From: JAJFVC01 sp039698075
GTDB lineage: Bacteria; Planctomycetota; Planctomycetia; Pirellulales; Thermoguttaceae
Direction of reading: 5' to 3'
Assembly: GCA_039698075.1 (NCBI GenBank)
Contig: JBDKTJ010000014.1
Coordinates: 1-64,000 of the forward strand
DNA: 64,000 nt
The position numbers and the translations under genes are program-made. This document shows positions 1 through 9,021 of the stretch, piece by piece. The notes below the pieces were generated by a model. That model was not told where the DNA came from. It made no database searches and saw only the letters and a program-made list of their open reading frames with translations. Each line of letters begins with the position of its first letter. The first letter of the stretch is position 1.

Positions 1-536
1 CAGGCGATGGCCTGATCGAATTGGCCGCGTTCGCCCAACGCCATCCCGCAAAGCCGATTGATTTCGGGGTCTTTGGGATCGGCGGTCAGTGCGGCGCGCA
101 GATAGTACAATTCGTTTTCCCAATCGCCGCACTTGACCGAAGCCGTGGCCATGGCGGTCAGCGTGGAGACGTCCCACGGATTGACCGTCAACACTTTCAG
201 GCCGTGCTCGAGGACCTCGTCCCATTGTTCTTGGGCCAAGGCTTTTTTGACGGCGCTCCGCGAGGCTCGTTCCTTGAAACCGGCCAGCGGCGCGCCCTTC
301 TTGTTGTTGTTGAACTTGCGGTAGAGGTTTTCGACGTAGGCTTTGACGTAATTCGTGTTGGACGGGTCGCCCAAAACGCACTGCGACAACAGTTCCGTCG
401 TGTACTCGTAATCGGTCGACGCGGCCAACTTTTTTGTAGCGTGCTCGAAGACCTTCTCCAACCGATGTTGCTTGGCGGGAGAAAGCGGTTCGCGAACCAG
501 TCTTTTGCTTTCCGGCGATTGTTCTGCGGGGGCCAT
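1..536 (-). CDS. TPR-repeat protein, 3' part cut by window edge
   Basis: This is the N-terminal 178 residues of a helical-repeat protein; the rest lies before base 1. The start ATG (complement of 534-536) follows AGGAC, and an in-frame TAG just upstream rules out an earlier start. Residues from about 105 read as tandem tetratricopeptide-like units, with the pattern W..VLEHGLKVL..NPWD, then a second unit ending in a DPKDPEINRL turn. No signal peptide is visible, so it is probably cytoplasmic. TPR proteins act as protein-binding scaffolds, and nothing here identifies a partner. The next gene upstream, a 60-residue membrane protein, has the same orientation. Confidence 0.75.
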   Translation of the reverse strand, partial: MAPAEQSPESKRLVREPLSPAKQHRLEKVFEHATKKLAASTDYEYTTELLSQCVLGDPSNTNYVKAYVENLYRKFNNNKKGAPLAGFKERASRSAVKKALAQEQWDEVLEHGLKVLTVNPWDVSTLTAMATASVKCGDWENELYYLRAALTADPKDPEINRLCGMALGERGQFDQAIA

Positions 537-650
537 GACGTCCTATTGCATTTTGGCTCGAAATACTGAATCCAACCCCAAAAACCTTCCGGCGGCCACG
601 ATTTTCCGATCACGGGAGACCGAGCTGGCACGACTTTTGGGACAGACCCT

Positions 651-833
651 TTATTGTTGTTCTCGAATCGTTGTCCAACTGGCGTAGCCCAACGCCACGG
701 CGCTGACCAACATCCCGATGTCCATGGCGAGGCTGTCGCGGTGGAAGGGGAACTTGAGGCCCAGATCAAGCCCGAACACCAACAACAGCAAGACGGCGAC
801 GACCGCGCCGGCCAAACACAACGCCTTTGGCAT
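651..833 (-). CDS. Small two-helix membrane protein
   Basis: A 60-residue protein with two hydrophobic segments: residues about 3-23 (alanine/valine/leucine-rich) and about 37-53 (MDIGMLVSAVALGYASW). The short linker contains basic residues. Translation is supported by AGGGAG about 9 bases before the ATG. I do not recognise the family. It sits upstream of the TPR gene on the same strand, 114 bases away, and could share its transcript. Confidence 0.6.
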   Translation of the reverse strand: MPKALCLAGAVVAVLLLLVFGLDLGLKFPFHRDSLAMDIGMLVSAVALGYASWTTIREQQ

Positions 834-1058
834 CGCAACAATCTCCCTTACTCAAAAAAACAACGCCGCGGAAGCCCAAAACGGCTTTTTTGCGAAAACC
901 ACCCAGGGATCGGCCATCTCCGCCAGACGACGATTCCGGCCACGCGAAAACCCGCGTCAAACCGATCTGCCCCCCTCGGATGCCTGAGGCTCCCGGGCTG
1001 CGGAAGACTCGGCAGATCGTTGGGGGGGTGAGGCCTTAGTGGTTTTGCTCCCTTCTAG

Positions 1059-1064
1059 TATAAT
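1059..1064 (+). promoter_or_regulatory. Candidate -10 box (TATAAT) upstream of the class V aminotransferase
   Basis: A perfect TATAAT lies 55 bases before the ATG at 1120. The -35 region at 17 bp spacing (1036-1041, TTAGTG) is a weak match, so the call rests on the -10 box and its position in an otherwise empty 286-base gap (834-1119). Confidence 0.45.
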
Positions 1065-1119
1065 TGAACGCTGGAACATTCACCACTATCCCCCCGACGA
1101 TTCGGAGGAAAGCAGTCTC

Positions 1120-2268
1120 ATGGAGCCCTCGACGAACACGGTTATGGATTGGGACTGGTTTCGAGCCCAGATGCCGGTCGCTCGCCAATGGGCCTATTTG
1201 GACCACGCGGCCGTTGCGCCGTTGAGTGGGCCGGCTCAAGAGGCCATGCTGCAATGGGTGGCGGATGCTTCCTCGAACGGGTCGGCCAACTACCCCTCGT
1301 GGATGGTGCGCGTCGAACACCTTCGGACGTTGGCCGCTCGGCTGATCGGCGCGCAGCCCGAGGAAATCGCCCTGATCAACAACACCACCGCCGGCGTCAA
1401 TCTGGTGGCCGAGGGCTTTCCTTGGCAGCCCGGCGACAACGTGGTGATTCGGGCCGATGAGTTTCCGACGAATCAATACGCGTGGCTGCACTTGGCCGAT
1501 CGCGGCGTGGAGACGCGCCGAATTCCGTCGGACGTGGGCGGAAGGATCGAATGGGATCGAATCGCGGCGGCGTGCGACCGGCGGACGCGCTTGATCAGCG
1601 TCAGTTGGGTGGCGTTTGCCAGCGGCTGGCGAAACGATCTCGATCGGCTGGCCGAGTTGGCCCATTCGCACGGGGCGTTGCTGATGGTCGACGCGATTCA
1701 GGCGCTCGGGGTGTTTCCGTTGAACGTCGAGCGGACGCCGGTCGATTTTCTGGCGGCCGACGGCCACAAGTGGCTGTTGGGGCCCGAGGGGGCCGGAGTC
1801 TTTTACACCCGGCGCGAACATTTGAACTTGCTGCGACCGGTCGGCGTCGGGTGGAACAGCGTTCGCGATGAAAGCGATTTCAGCCGAATCGCGCTGGTGT
1901 TCAAGGACACGGCGGCCCGTTATGAAGGCGGTTCGCAGAACATCGCGGGATTTTCGGCGCTCGGGGCCAGCATGGCGTTGCTGGACCAGTATGGAACCGA
2001 GTCGCTGTCGAGCCGAATTTTGGAGATCACCGATCTGGCCTGTGAGCGTTTGCATTCGATCGGAGCGACGATCTTGAGCGATCGTTCGCCGGAGCGTCGC
2101 AGCGGCATTGTGAGCTTTGAGTTTCCGGGCCGAGACCCGCGAGAACTGCAACGACGGTGTCTCGAACATAAGATATTATTGAGTTGTCGAGCCGGTCGGC
2201 TTCGGATCAGTCCTCACGCCTACAACAACGAGGACGACCTCCGGCGTCTGATCGAGGTGCTGAAGTAA
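1120..2268 (+). CDS. Class V aminotransferase (cysteine desulfurase/epimerase-like)
   Basis: A 382-residue PLP-dependent fold-type I enzyme. The PLP-binding lysine is K217 in DGHKWLLGPEGAG. Earlier family features include LDHAAVAPLS near the N-terminus, an INNTTAGVN motif, and the aspartate in VDAIQALGV that would contact the PLP ring nitrogen. I chose the ATG at 1120 because GGAGG lies 11 bases upstream; longer frames begin without a ribosome site. The family includes cysteine desulfurases, selenocysteine lyases and isopenicillin-N epimerase-like proteins. No flexible-loop catalytic cysteine is obvious and no Fe-S scaffold gene is adjacent, so the substrate is left open. coaD follows 90 bases downstream. 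Confidence 0.85.
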   Translation: MEPSTNTVMDWDWFRAQMPVARQWAYLDHAAVAPLSGPAQEAMLQWVADASSNGSANYPSWMVRVEHLRTLAARLIGAQPEEIALINNTTAGVNLVAEGFPWQPGDNVVIRADEFPTNQYAWLHLADRGVETRRIPSDVGGRIEWDRIAAACDRRTRLISVSWVAFASGWRNDLDRLAELAHSHGALLMVDAIQALGVFPLNVERTPVDFLAADGHKWLLGPEGAGVFYTRREHLNLLRPVGVGWNSVRDESDFSRIALVFKDTAARYEGGSQNIAGFSALGASMALLDQYGTESLSSRILEITDLACERLHSIGATILSDRSPERRSGIVSFEFPGRDPRELQRRCLEHKILLSCRAGRLRISPHAYNNEDDLRRLIEVLK

Positions 2269-2358
2269 GGGGGGGGGACCGAGGCTTGCCGGACCGCTGC
2301 GGAGCCGCAAGCGGTTGACCGGAAAGCCATCCCGCAAGAAAACAAATTAGGCCTTGCC

Positions 2359-2865
2359 ATGAGTCAATCATTGTCGCCGCGGATTGCCGTGTATCCGGGC
2401 TCGTTCGATCCGATCACGTTGGGACACTTGAACGTCATGGAGCGAGCCAGCCGGTTGTTCGATCGGCTGATCATCGGCGTCGGCGTGAACATCGAGAAAC
2501 AGACGATGTTCACGGCGGACGAGCGCCGGCAGTTGATCCATCGGTCGGTGTCGCACCTGAAAAACGTGGAAATTCGCACGTTCAGCGGGCTGACGGTCGG
2601 ATTCGTCAAACAATGCGGCGCGCAGATCATCATTCGCGGCGTGCGGCCCATCACCGACATCGCCGCCGAGTTGACCATGATGATGGCCAATCGCCGGCTG
2701 GCGCCCGAGATGGAGACGCTTTTCATGATCGCCGATGGAGAGCTGGCCCACGTCTCCAGCTCGCTGATCAAACAGATCGCTTCGGTGGCGAGCGACGAGG
2801 AACTGGCGAAGTTCCTGCCGTTGCACGTGGTGCAGGCGGTCCGCGCGCAGTTGGCGGCCAAATAG
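2359..2865 (+). CDS. coaD: Phosphopantetheine adenylyltransferase
   Basis: This enzyme catalyses the penultimate step of coenzyme A synthesis, transferring AMP from ATP to 4'-phosphopantetheine. The 168-residue length is typical. The nucleotidyltransferase signature GSFDPITLGH is at residues 14-23 and the C-terminal VSSSLIKQIA corresponds to the family's ISST-type ATP-binding motif. It is cytoplasmic and soluble. It follows the aminotransferase in the same direction with a 90-base gap, so co-transcription is possible but not shown. Confidence 0.96.
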   Translation: MSQSLSPRIAVYPGSFDPITLGHLNVMERASRLFDRLIIGVGVNIEKQTMFTADERRQLIHRSVSHLKNVEIRTFSGLTVGFVKQCGAQIIIRGVRPITDIAAELTMMMANRRLAPEMETLFMIADGELAHVSSSLIKQIASVASDEELAKFLPLHVVQAVRAQLAAK

Positions 2866-2875
2866 CCCGGCGGCG

Positions 2876-3973
2876 TCAGATGCGAAGTCGCACGAACGCC
2901 GTCATCCAGGTTTGATGCGAGGTGACGCGCACGCCGTTGGTCCACGATTCGTCGACGTCCAGCGGCTGATTGACGTAGCGATGGGTGCCGGTGGTGAAGA
3001 TTTCGGTGTAATCGGCCTGAAAACCGACGCTGAGCCGCAGGTTGAGCATCGCCTCGACGATCAGGGCCGTGTGCCAAGCGTCGCCGGCGGTGCGGTCCAT
3101 CGTAAAACGATCGCCCTCGCGGACCAAATGGTGGTCGATATTGTAGGCCTCGACGTGCCCCCAGTCGCCCTGCAACGTCACGGTGATGGGCGCCAACACG
3201 CTCGACTCGTCGAACTTCGTCCGAATCTGGCCGCCGATGTAAGCGGTGTAGTATTGCTGGTTGAAGCTGATGATGTTGCCCGACTCGCGGTACGGAGGAT
3301 CGAGCCAGACGTTGTTGAATTTGACCTGCGTCAGGTCGTAGGTCATGATGTCGAATCGTTGCCAACGGAATCCACCGATAGGCCAAAGCTGAAGAGGCCA
3401 ATTGAACGGGCGGTCCCAGATCAGGAACTCCAGGTCGAGGTCGATCATCTGGCCTTCCGTCCAACGCTCGTCGGCGTAGCCGAGATCGGTGAACGCCTTT
3501 TGGCTGGCCAGCCGCCAGTCGTAATCTTTCAGATCGCCCTGGATGCCCTGTTGCGGCATCATCCACTCGAAATGGGAGGCCCACGTGGGACGATCCACGC
3601 CGACCTTCAAACCATGCCAGCACGAGTTCAACGGGAACTTCAACCGGCTGATGGGCGAGTAGACGGGCGACTCGCCGGGGCCGGTGCCGAACTCATACGC
3701 CGTCATGCTCTCGCAAAGTCCGCGAAACCGATAGTCGATCGACCAATAGCAGGGGCCGGGCGACGTGTTCCAAAATCGGTCGAATGGGTCGGTCCATCCC
3801 TGCCAAAGCCGCTCGGCCTCGGGATGGTCGACGTAATTGTCGCCGAAATCCAACACCGGCATGTCGTCCGAATAGGCTCGCTGGCCGACCACCGCCGATG
3901 AAACCAAGAATGCCCCCGCCGCCAACGCGCCAAACGCCATGGCGCGCACCGCTTCGCTGAAAAGCTGCCGCAT
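2876..3973 (-). CDS. Omptin-like outer-membrane beta-barrel protease
   Basis: A 365-residue exported protein. An N-terminal hydrophobic signal (residues about 10-34) is followed by an aromatic-rich barrel of alternating strands ending in FVRLRI. Aligned by eye with OmpT, both halves of the omptin active site are kept: D150-x-D152 in KDYDW matches D83/D85, and D280-x-H282 in NIDHH matches D210/H212. Omptins cleave surface-exposed peptides, usually between basic residues, from the outer membrane. The ATG at 3973 was preferred over a GTG at 3991. It converges on coaD with a 10-base gap. The divergent barrel could also be a non-proteolytic omptin-fold porin. Confidence 0.65.
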   Translation of the reverse strand: MRQLFSEAVRAMAFGALAAGAFLVSSAVVGQRAYSDDMPVLDFGDNYVDHPEAERLWQGWTDPFDRFWNTSPGPCYWSIDYRFRGLCESMTAYEFGTGPGESPVYSPISRLKFPLNSCWHGLKVGVDRPTWASHFEWMMPQQGIQGDLKDYDWRLASQKAFTDLGYADERWTEGQMIDLDLEFLIWDRPFNWPLQLWPIGGFRWQRFDIMTYDLTQVKFNNVWLDPPYRESGNIISFNQQYYTAYIGGQIRTKFDESSVLAPITVTLQGDWGHVEAYNIDHHLVREGDRFTMDRTAGDAWHTALIVEAMLNLRLSVGFQADYTEIFTTGTHRYVNQPLDVDESWTNGVRVTSHQTWMTAFVRLRI

Positions 3974-4175
3974 GGATCGGTTCCCCCCCACCAGTCCCTG
4001 GGAATTTTGTCAATCCAACAACGCTTCTCTAACGAGCTTCGTCGAATGGTCTGGAGAACTTGAAACAGAATGGGCGAGCGTAGCAAACTGCCCGCCACAA
4101 CAGAAAGTGGGCAATTTAGGGATATTAGAAAGACAGCTACGCGGCCTTGGTGCGGGAGTCGAGCCAGGCGACGCT

Positions 4176-5255
4176 TCAGTTCTTATTGGCCTCGCCGTCG
4201 CCGTTCTCTTTGTTCAGATACCGGCGCAAATAACGAGCCCGCTCGATGTTGCGATCGGAACTGTCGAGCTCGCCGCCGGTCATCTTTTGGAGATGGGCCG
4301 GCTGAGTGCGGAGGAACAACTCGTTGATCGCCGGGATGTTCAGATCGCGGATCAGCCCCAGATTGACGCCCATGCGCACACTCGACAGCAGGTGCATGGT
4401 TTCCTCCGAGCTGATGGTCTGCGCGGTTCGCAGAATGCCATAGGCTCGGCTGACGCGGTCGTGCAAATTCTCCTGGCTTTCCTTGATCAGGAAGTCGCGC
4501 GCTTGGCGTTCGTAGTCGATGATGACCGGCACGATGTCGCTCACCTGACGGATCAACTCGGACTCGGTCCGTCCGAGCGTGACCTGGTTGCTGATCTGAT
4601 AGAAATCGCCCATCGCCTGCGAGCCTTCGCCATACAGCCCGCGAACGGCCAGATTGATTTTTTGCAGACTGCGAAAGACGCGGTCGATCTGCCGGGTGAT
4701 GACCAGGGCGGGCAAGTGCAGCATGACGCTCACGCGCATGCCGGTGCCGACGTTCGTGGGGCAGGCGGTCAGGTATCCCAACCGATCGTGGAACGCGTAG
4801 GTCACTTTCTCCTCGATCAGGTCGTCGATCCGATTGATCCGCTCCCAGACCTCCTCCAAGTTCAATCCGCTTTGCAGCGATTGGATGCGGAGGTGGTCCT
4901 CCTCGTTGATCATCAGGCTGTATTTTTCGTTGCGGTCGATGGCCACGGCGCGTTCGCCTTGGCCCTCGGCGTGTTCGCGGCTGATCAGATGCCGCTCGAC
5001 CAACAACTGGCGATCCACCTTGTCCAATTGGGCCACGTTGACGTACAGCACGTCGGTTTCCGCGGCGATGGCCAAGATGCGATCGTGCAGCGTCGCTTCG
5101 ATGCGCGAACGATCTTGCGGCGTTGCCCGACTGATGAACGGGAAGTCGGCCAAATTCCGCGCCAGACGGATGCGGCTGCTGATGACGATGTCGGATTCGG
5201 GGCCGGCGCCTCGAAGCCACTCGCCGCTGGTGTTGGTCAGGTCGTCCAATTGCAC
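4176..5255 (-). CDS. mcsB: Protein arginine kinase McsB
   Basis: A 359-residue phosphagen-kinase-fold enzyme that phosphorylates arginine side chains in proteins, in Firmicutes marking them for ClpCP degradation. The active-site segment CPTNVGTGMRVSVM carries the conserved cysteine, and SSRIRLARNL near the N-terminus is the nucleotide-contacting region of the family. The start is GTG, with GGGGG supplied by the end of mcsA. The two genes are 4 bases apart and certainly co-transcribed. The usual operon partners ctsR and clpC are absent on both sides. Confidence 0.95.
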   Translation of the reverse strand: MQLDDLTNTSGEWLRGAGPESDIVISSRIRLARNLADFPFISRATPQDRSRIEATLHDRILAIAAETDVLYVNVAQLDKVDRQLLVERHLISREHAEGQGERAVAIDRNEKYSLMINEEDHLRIQSLQSGLNLEEVWERINRIDDLIEEKVTYAFHDRLGYLTACPTNVGTGMRVSVMLHLPALVITRQIDRVFRSLQKINLAVRGLYGEGSQAMGDFYQISNQVTLGRTESELIRQVSDIVPVIIDYERQARDFLIKESQENLHDRVSRAYGILRTAQTISSEETMHLLSSVRMGVNLGLIRDLNIPAINELFLRTQPAHLQKMTGGELDSSDRNIERARYLRRYLNKENGDGEANKN

Positions 5256-5259
5256 GGCG

Positions 5260-5766
5260 TCAGTTACCCCCTTGCTCGATGTGCTGAATTTCGTCTCTCA
5301 GTTCCGAAGCGCGTTCATAGTTTTCGTCGTCGATGGCTTCCTTCATTTCACGCCGCAGACGGATCAACTGGGTGCGGCCCTCGCTGCCCGAGGCCTGACG
5401 ACTCGGCCGCTTGCCTACGTGCTCCGACTCGCCGTGGATGTTGAGAATCAACGGCTCCAATTGGGCTTGGAAGCAGACGTAGTCGTGAGGGCACCCGAGC
5501 CGGCCTTGGCTGCGGAACTCATAAAACGTGATGCCGCAGATGGGACACGCCTGTTGGTCCAACTGGGCCAATTCTTCGGCCGTCTGTCCGATGGCCATCT
5601 GTTGGGCCAGGGCCGCCGCCATGCCGCCGACCGCCGTCGGTTCGGAGGCCGACGCCGTCAAATATTGTCGCGCGTGGTCTTCGCATAAATGCAACTCTTG
5701 CGGCTTACCGCCGGTCAGTTCGGTAATGTGAAACGTCGCCGGCTTATCGCACTGTTGGCACTTCAT
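5260..5766 (-). CDS. mcsA: McsA-like zinc-finger activator of McsB
   Basis: A 168-residue protein with an N-terminal zinc knuckle (CQQC at residues 3-6, then C...H), a second CPIC...C pair at about residues 95-113, and a C-terminal UVR motif (LRREMKEAIDDENYERASEL) that forms a helical hairpin. In Bacillus, McsA binds and activates McsB. The length and domain order match the family. It is first in a two-gene operon with mcsB. Confidence 0.92.
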   Translation of the reverse strand: MKCQQCDKPATFHITELTGGKPQELHLCEDHARQYLTASASEPTAVGGMAAALAQQMAIGQTAEELAQLDQQACPICGITFYEFRSQGRLGCPHDYVCFQAQLEPLILNIHGESEHVGKRPSRQASGSEGRTQLIRLRREMKEAIDDENYERASELRDEIQHIEQGGN

Positions 5767-5920
5767 GGCGCGACCCTTTCTTTTCCATTAGGATTCTATC
5801 CATCCCCCCCTTGATGTCAAGGCGAACTCGGGGGTTAGGGGGAATTATCGGCCGTCATGAGGCCCGCCTGCCAAGCGGTTCGGAGCGGCGACGCGACTGG
5901 ACAATTTGCGCGGAAATTTC

Positions 5921-5936
5921 GGACAGGTCAGCAACC
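5921..5936. repeat. 16-bp repeat GGACAGGTCAGCAACC over the lnt stop codon
   Basis: This 16-mer occurs identically at 46713-46728, where it covers the tsaB stop codon. In the second copy it extends to a palindrome (GACAGG..CCTGTC). Here it encodes the last residues of Lnt in minus orientation (..SGC, stop). Confidence 0.7.
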
Positions 5937-7496
5937 GCTCTTGCGTCGGAACCCCACGACGGCGCACACGACGCATGCCGCCAGACAGACGCCGGCAAAC
6001 CAGTCGCCGTGGGCGAGATACCAACTCGGCCGATGGTCGATCTTCGGTTCGGCCATCAAAACCTGCCTGGCCCGACGCGGTCCTTGGGCTCGAATGCGGC
6101 CGTCGGCGTCGATCCAGGCCGAAAAGCCCGTGTTGGCCGCGATCAGCAACGGCTTGCGGCACTCGACCGCGCGAAACACCCCGCAGGCCAGGTGCATGTC
6201 CAATTCGCTCGATCCCCAGAACCAACCGTCGTTGGTCAGATTGATCAAAAGGTCCGGCTCGCACCCGTCGGCGATCAACTGGTTCACTTGCCGGCGGATG
6301 ACGTGCGGCAACACGGTTTCGTAGCAAATGTTCGGCGCGATGCGAACGTCGCCCAGATGAAACGCCGCGGCGCGTCGGCCCGGCATGGCGCTCACCGGCA
6401 GCGGCGTCAGGCGTTGCAGCCACGGAAACCATTGGGCCCCGGGCACGTACTCGCCGAACATCACCAAGTGCATCTTGTCGTAACGGTCCAACAACTGTCC
6501 GTCGCGACTCACGAAGGCCGCCGTGTTGAAACAACGCATGCCCTGGCGGTCAAACGTGTTGGCTTCAACGCCCAGCAACAGCGGCGCGTCGAGCGATCGG
6601 GCCAGCGCGGCCATCGACTCTTGGGTCTGACGCACGGCCTTGGGCAGCCATTGCTGAAACTCGGCCTCGGCGCCCGGAAACTCGCGCGGCTTTTGGACGT
6701 CCGGCGTGTACACGATCAGCGAGTCCAGAAACATCGACTCGGGCCAGACCACCAGGTCGATCGGGCGGTGTTTTTGGACGGCCTCGCGCGACAGATCGTA
6801 ATATTCACGGAAAATGCGTTCTCTCATGCCCGGATCGTAACGCATCTCGACGTCGATCGAGCCCTGGATCAGCGCCACGCGAGGGCCAGGCCGGCCGGCG
6901 TCGCCATGCAACTGCATGTGGCCATACCCCAGCGCGGCGGCCATCGCAACGGCGGCGACCAGCGGTGGCCAAAACGACCAGCGGCGGTTTTCGTCCGGCA
7001 ACATTCGGGCCAGCGACGCTGCGACCAGCATCACCAAAAAGCTGACGCCGTAGGCCCCGGCCCAATCGCTCAATTGAATCAGCATGGTCCAACGATATTG
7101 CGTGTGGCCGAGGCTGCCCATCGTCATGCCGGTCAGCAGATGAGCCCGAGCCAATTCGAGTCCGGTCCAAACCACCGGGGCGGCCAGCACGACGGGCACG
7201 CGAAGTCGATGGACCGCCACTCGCGACAGTCCGACGAACAACGGCAGATAAAACGCAAAATAGAACGAAAGCGCGATCCAACCGAGGCTGGTGGCCGGAT
7301 GCGGCAACCGAAGCCAATGCAGCGCGCCGAGCCAAAACGCAAAACCGGCGAGCCAAAGCACCCGATACGGACGCCGGCCGTCGAGCGTCGAGCGGCGAAT
7401 CAGCCACACCCAAGGAATCGGCGCGAACCAGGCCAGCGGCCAGACGTCCATCGGCGGAAACGAGAGCCAGAGCAACAAAGCCCCTAGGAAGGACAT
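5928..7496 (-). CDS. lnt: Apolipoprotein N-acyltransferase
   Basis: An inner-membrane enzyme that adds the third acyl chain to the N-terminal cysteine of lipoproteins. About six membrane segments come first, then a nitrilase-like periplasmic domain with the catalytic triad: E in WPES, K in DKMHLV and C in NICYET. The carboxyl end has a last membrane helix and ends KSGC inside a repeat. The ATG at 7496 begins the protein at its expected first helix (MSFLGALLLWLSFPP), but it lies in the arm of an inverted repeat and has no ribosome site. An alternative ATG at 7655 overlaps the stop of the GxxExxY gene (ATGA) and would add 53 residues. The start is therefore uncertain. Confidence 0.9.
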   Translation of the reverse strand: MSFLGALLLWLSFPPMDVWPLAWFAPIPWVWLIRRSTLDGRRPYRVLWLAGFAFWLGALHWLRLPHPATSLGWIALSFYFAFYLPLFVGLSRVAVHRLRVPVVLAAPVVWTGLELARAHLLTGMTMGSLGHTQYRWTMLIQLSDWAGAYGVSFLVMLVAASLARMLPDENRRWSFWPPLVAAVAMAAALGYGHMQLHGDAGRPGPRVALIQGSIDVEMRYDPGMRERIFREYYDLSREAVQKHRPIDLVVWPESMFLDSLIVYTPDVQKPREFPGAEAEFQQWLPKAVRQTQESMAALARSLDAPLLLGVEANTFDRQGMRCFNTAAFVSRDGQLLDRYDKMHLVMFGEYVPGAQWFPWLQRLTPLPVSAMPGRRAAAFHLGDVRIAPNICYETVLPHVIRRQVNQLIADGCEPDLLINLTNDGWFWGSSELDMHLACGVFRAVECRKPLLIAANTGFSAWIDADGRIRAQGPRRARQVLMAEPKIDHRPSWYLAHGDWFAGVCLAACVVCAVVGFRRKSGC

Positions 7497-7522
7497 CCAC
7501 GAAGTGCACGAAGGACACGAAG
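7493..7522 (+). repeat. Terminal inverted repeat, left arm of GxxExxY cassette
   Basis: 30 bp, starting ACATCCACGAAG, matching the reverse complement of 8259-8288 at 29 of 30 positions. It is rich in CACGAAG units. Its first bases provide the ATG assigned to lnt. Confidence 0.8.
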
Positions 7523-7651
7523 AAGACGAAAAACTTTTTGAGAGGAAAGGAAAATGAAAAAGACGGGAAGGGAAAGATCGGAACGCGCACGATTCCCTGT
7601 CCTGACTTGAACATGGCTGCGGCTTCGTGTCCTTCGCGGATGATTGCTGAT

Positions 7652-8029
7652 TCATCGAACAAATCGCTTCCATTCCAATTTGTGATGGCTTCCGAAATTG
7701 ACGAGCAAGCCAACGCGCAATTGGCTGGCTTTCAAGTAATTCAACAGTTGAGCCTCTTCGACGCCCGACAGACCGCTTAGCGCTTTCAACTCCACGATGA
7801 TCTGGTCGCAACAGACCAAGTCGGGCACAAACTGTTTGCTCAAAATGCGCTGCTTGTATTGGACGCTCAGCGTGGGGTGGGACTGAAAAGGAATGCCGCG
7901 ATCGGTAAGCTCCAACTCAAGGGCCTCTTGATAGACCGACTCAAGAAATCCCGCCCCAAGTTCGCGATGCACCTCGATGGCCGCCCCGACGACCGCGTAG
8001 ACTTCCTCTTTCAGCAACAATTCGGTCAT
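7652..8029 (-). CDS. GxxExxY protein (PD-(D/E)XK nuclease superfamily)
   Basis: 125 residues. The family motif GAGFLESVY (G..E..Y) is at about residues 24-32. A nuclease-type signature follows: PD in VPDLVCCD, then E-x-K in IIVELKAL, so the three PD-(D/E)XK acidic/lysine positions appear intact. I chose the ATG at 8029 because AGGAG lies 10 bases upstream; the longer open frame runs into flanking repeat sequence. Family members are widespread and often multi-copy in Planctomycetota and Verrucomicrobiota, with no established role. It is the only gene in a repeat-bounded cassette, and its stop codon overlaps a possible lnt start. Confidence 0.85.
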   Translation of the reverse strand: MTELLLKEEVYAVVGAAIEVHRELGAGFLESVYQEALELELTDRGIPFQSHPTLSVQYKQRILSKQFVPDLVCCDQIIVELKALSGLSGVEEAQLLNYLKASQLRVGLLVNFGSHHKLEWKRFVR

Positions 8030-8258
8030 TCCGAGGACTCCTTTGAGGATCCACGAAGAGTACAAAGGTCGGACATGATTACGGTCCACGAAGAACACGA
8101 AGAGCACCAAGATCGGAAAAGAAGTTTTTTTGAGAACAGTTCACGTTTTCGAGCCAAGCCCTCCGCAACCGATCCGACTTAATTTATTTTATTTCCTTTT
8201 TGACCACCACTCATTCAACGCACGTATCTCAAAAAAACCATCCTCTTCCTTTTTCTTC

Positions 8259-8288
8259 CTTCGTGTCCTTCGTGCTCTTCGTGGATGT
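8259..8288 (-). repeat. Terminal inverted repeat, right arm of GxxExxY cassette
   Basis: The 30-bp partner of 7493-7522 (29/30). It ends 2 bases before the pabA stop codon. The 229 bases between it and the GxxExxY start (8030-8258) hold two further partial repeat units and an AT-rich stretch, and no gene. Confidence 0.8.
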
Positions 8289-8290
8289 TT

Positions 8291-8872
<582 letters not shown>

Positions 8873-9021
8873 GGCGTTCTCCGAAAGAAACGGCGTTCGG
8901 AACCGTTTTTATTGCCAATTCGCGAGGGATACCGCGTTCCACGGCGCGTCTGCTTTTCGGGCAAAACACGCCGTCTTCCAGTTTAGCGGGTCGGACGCTG
9001 CAAGTGAAGCGGAGTTGCGCG

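Larger units (their letters stand above)
7493..8288. mobile_element. Putative mobile cassette: inverted repeats around a GxxExxY (PD-(D/E)XK) gene
   Basis: A 796-bp unit bounded by 30-bp inverted repeats (29/30 identical). It holds one gene plus internal partial copies of the same repeat, in minus orientation at about 7621-7643 and in plus orientation at about 8049-8069 and 8088-8110. It fits exactly between the pabA stop (8291) and the first codon of lnt (7496). No transposase is present. Calling it mobile is an inference from its structure. Confidence 0.5.
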
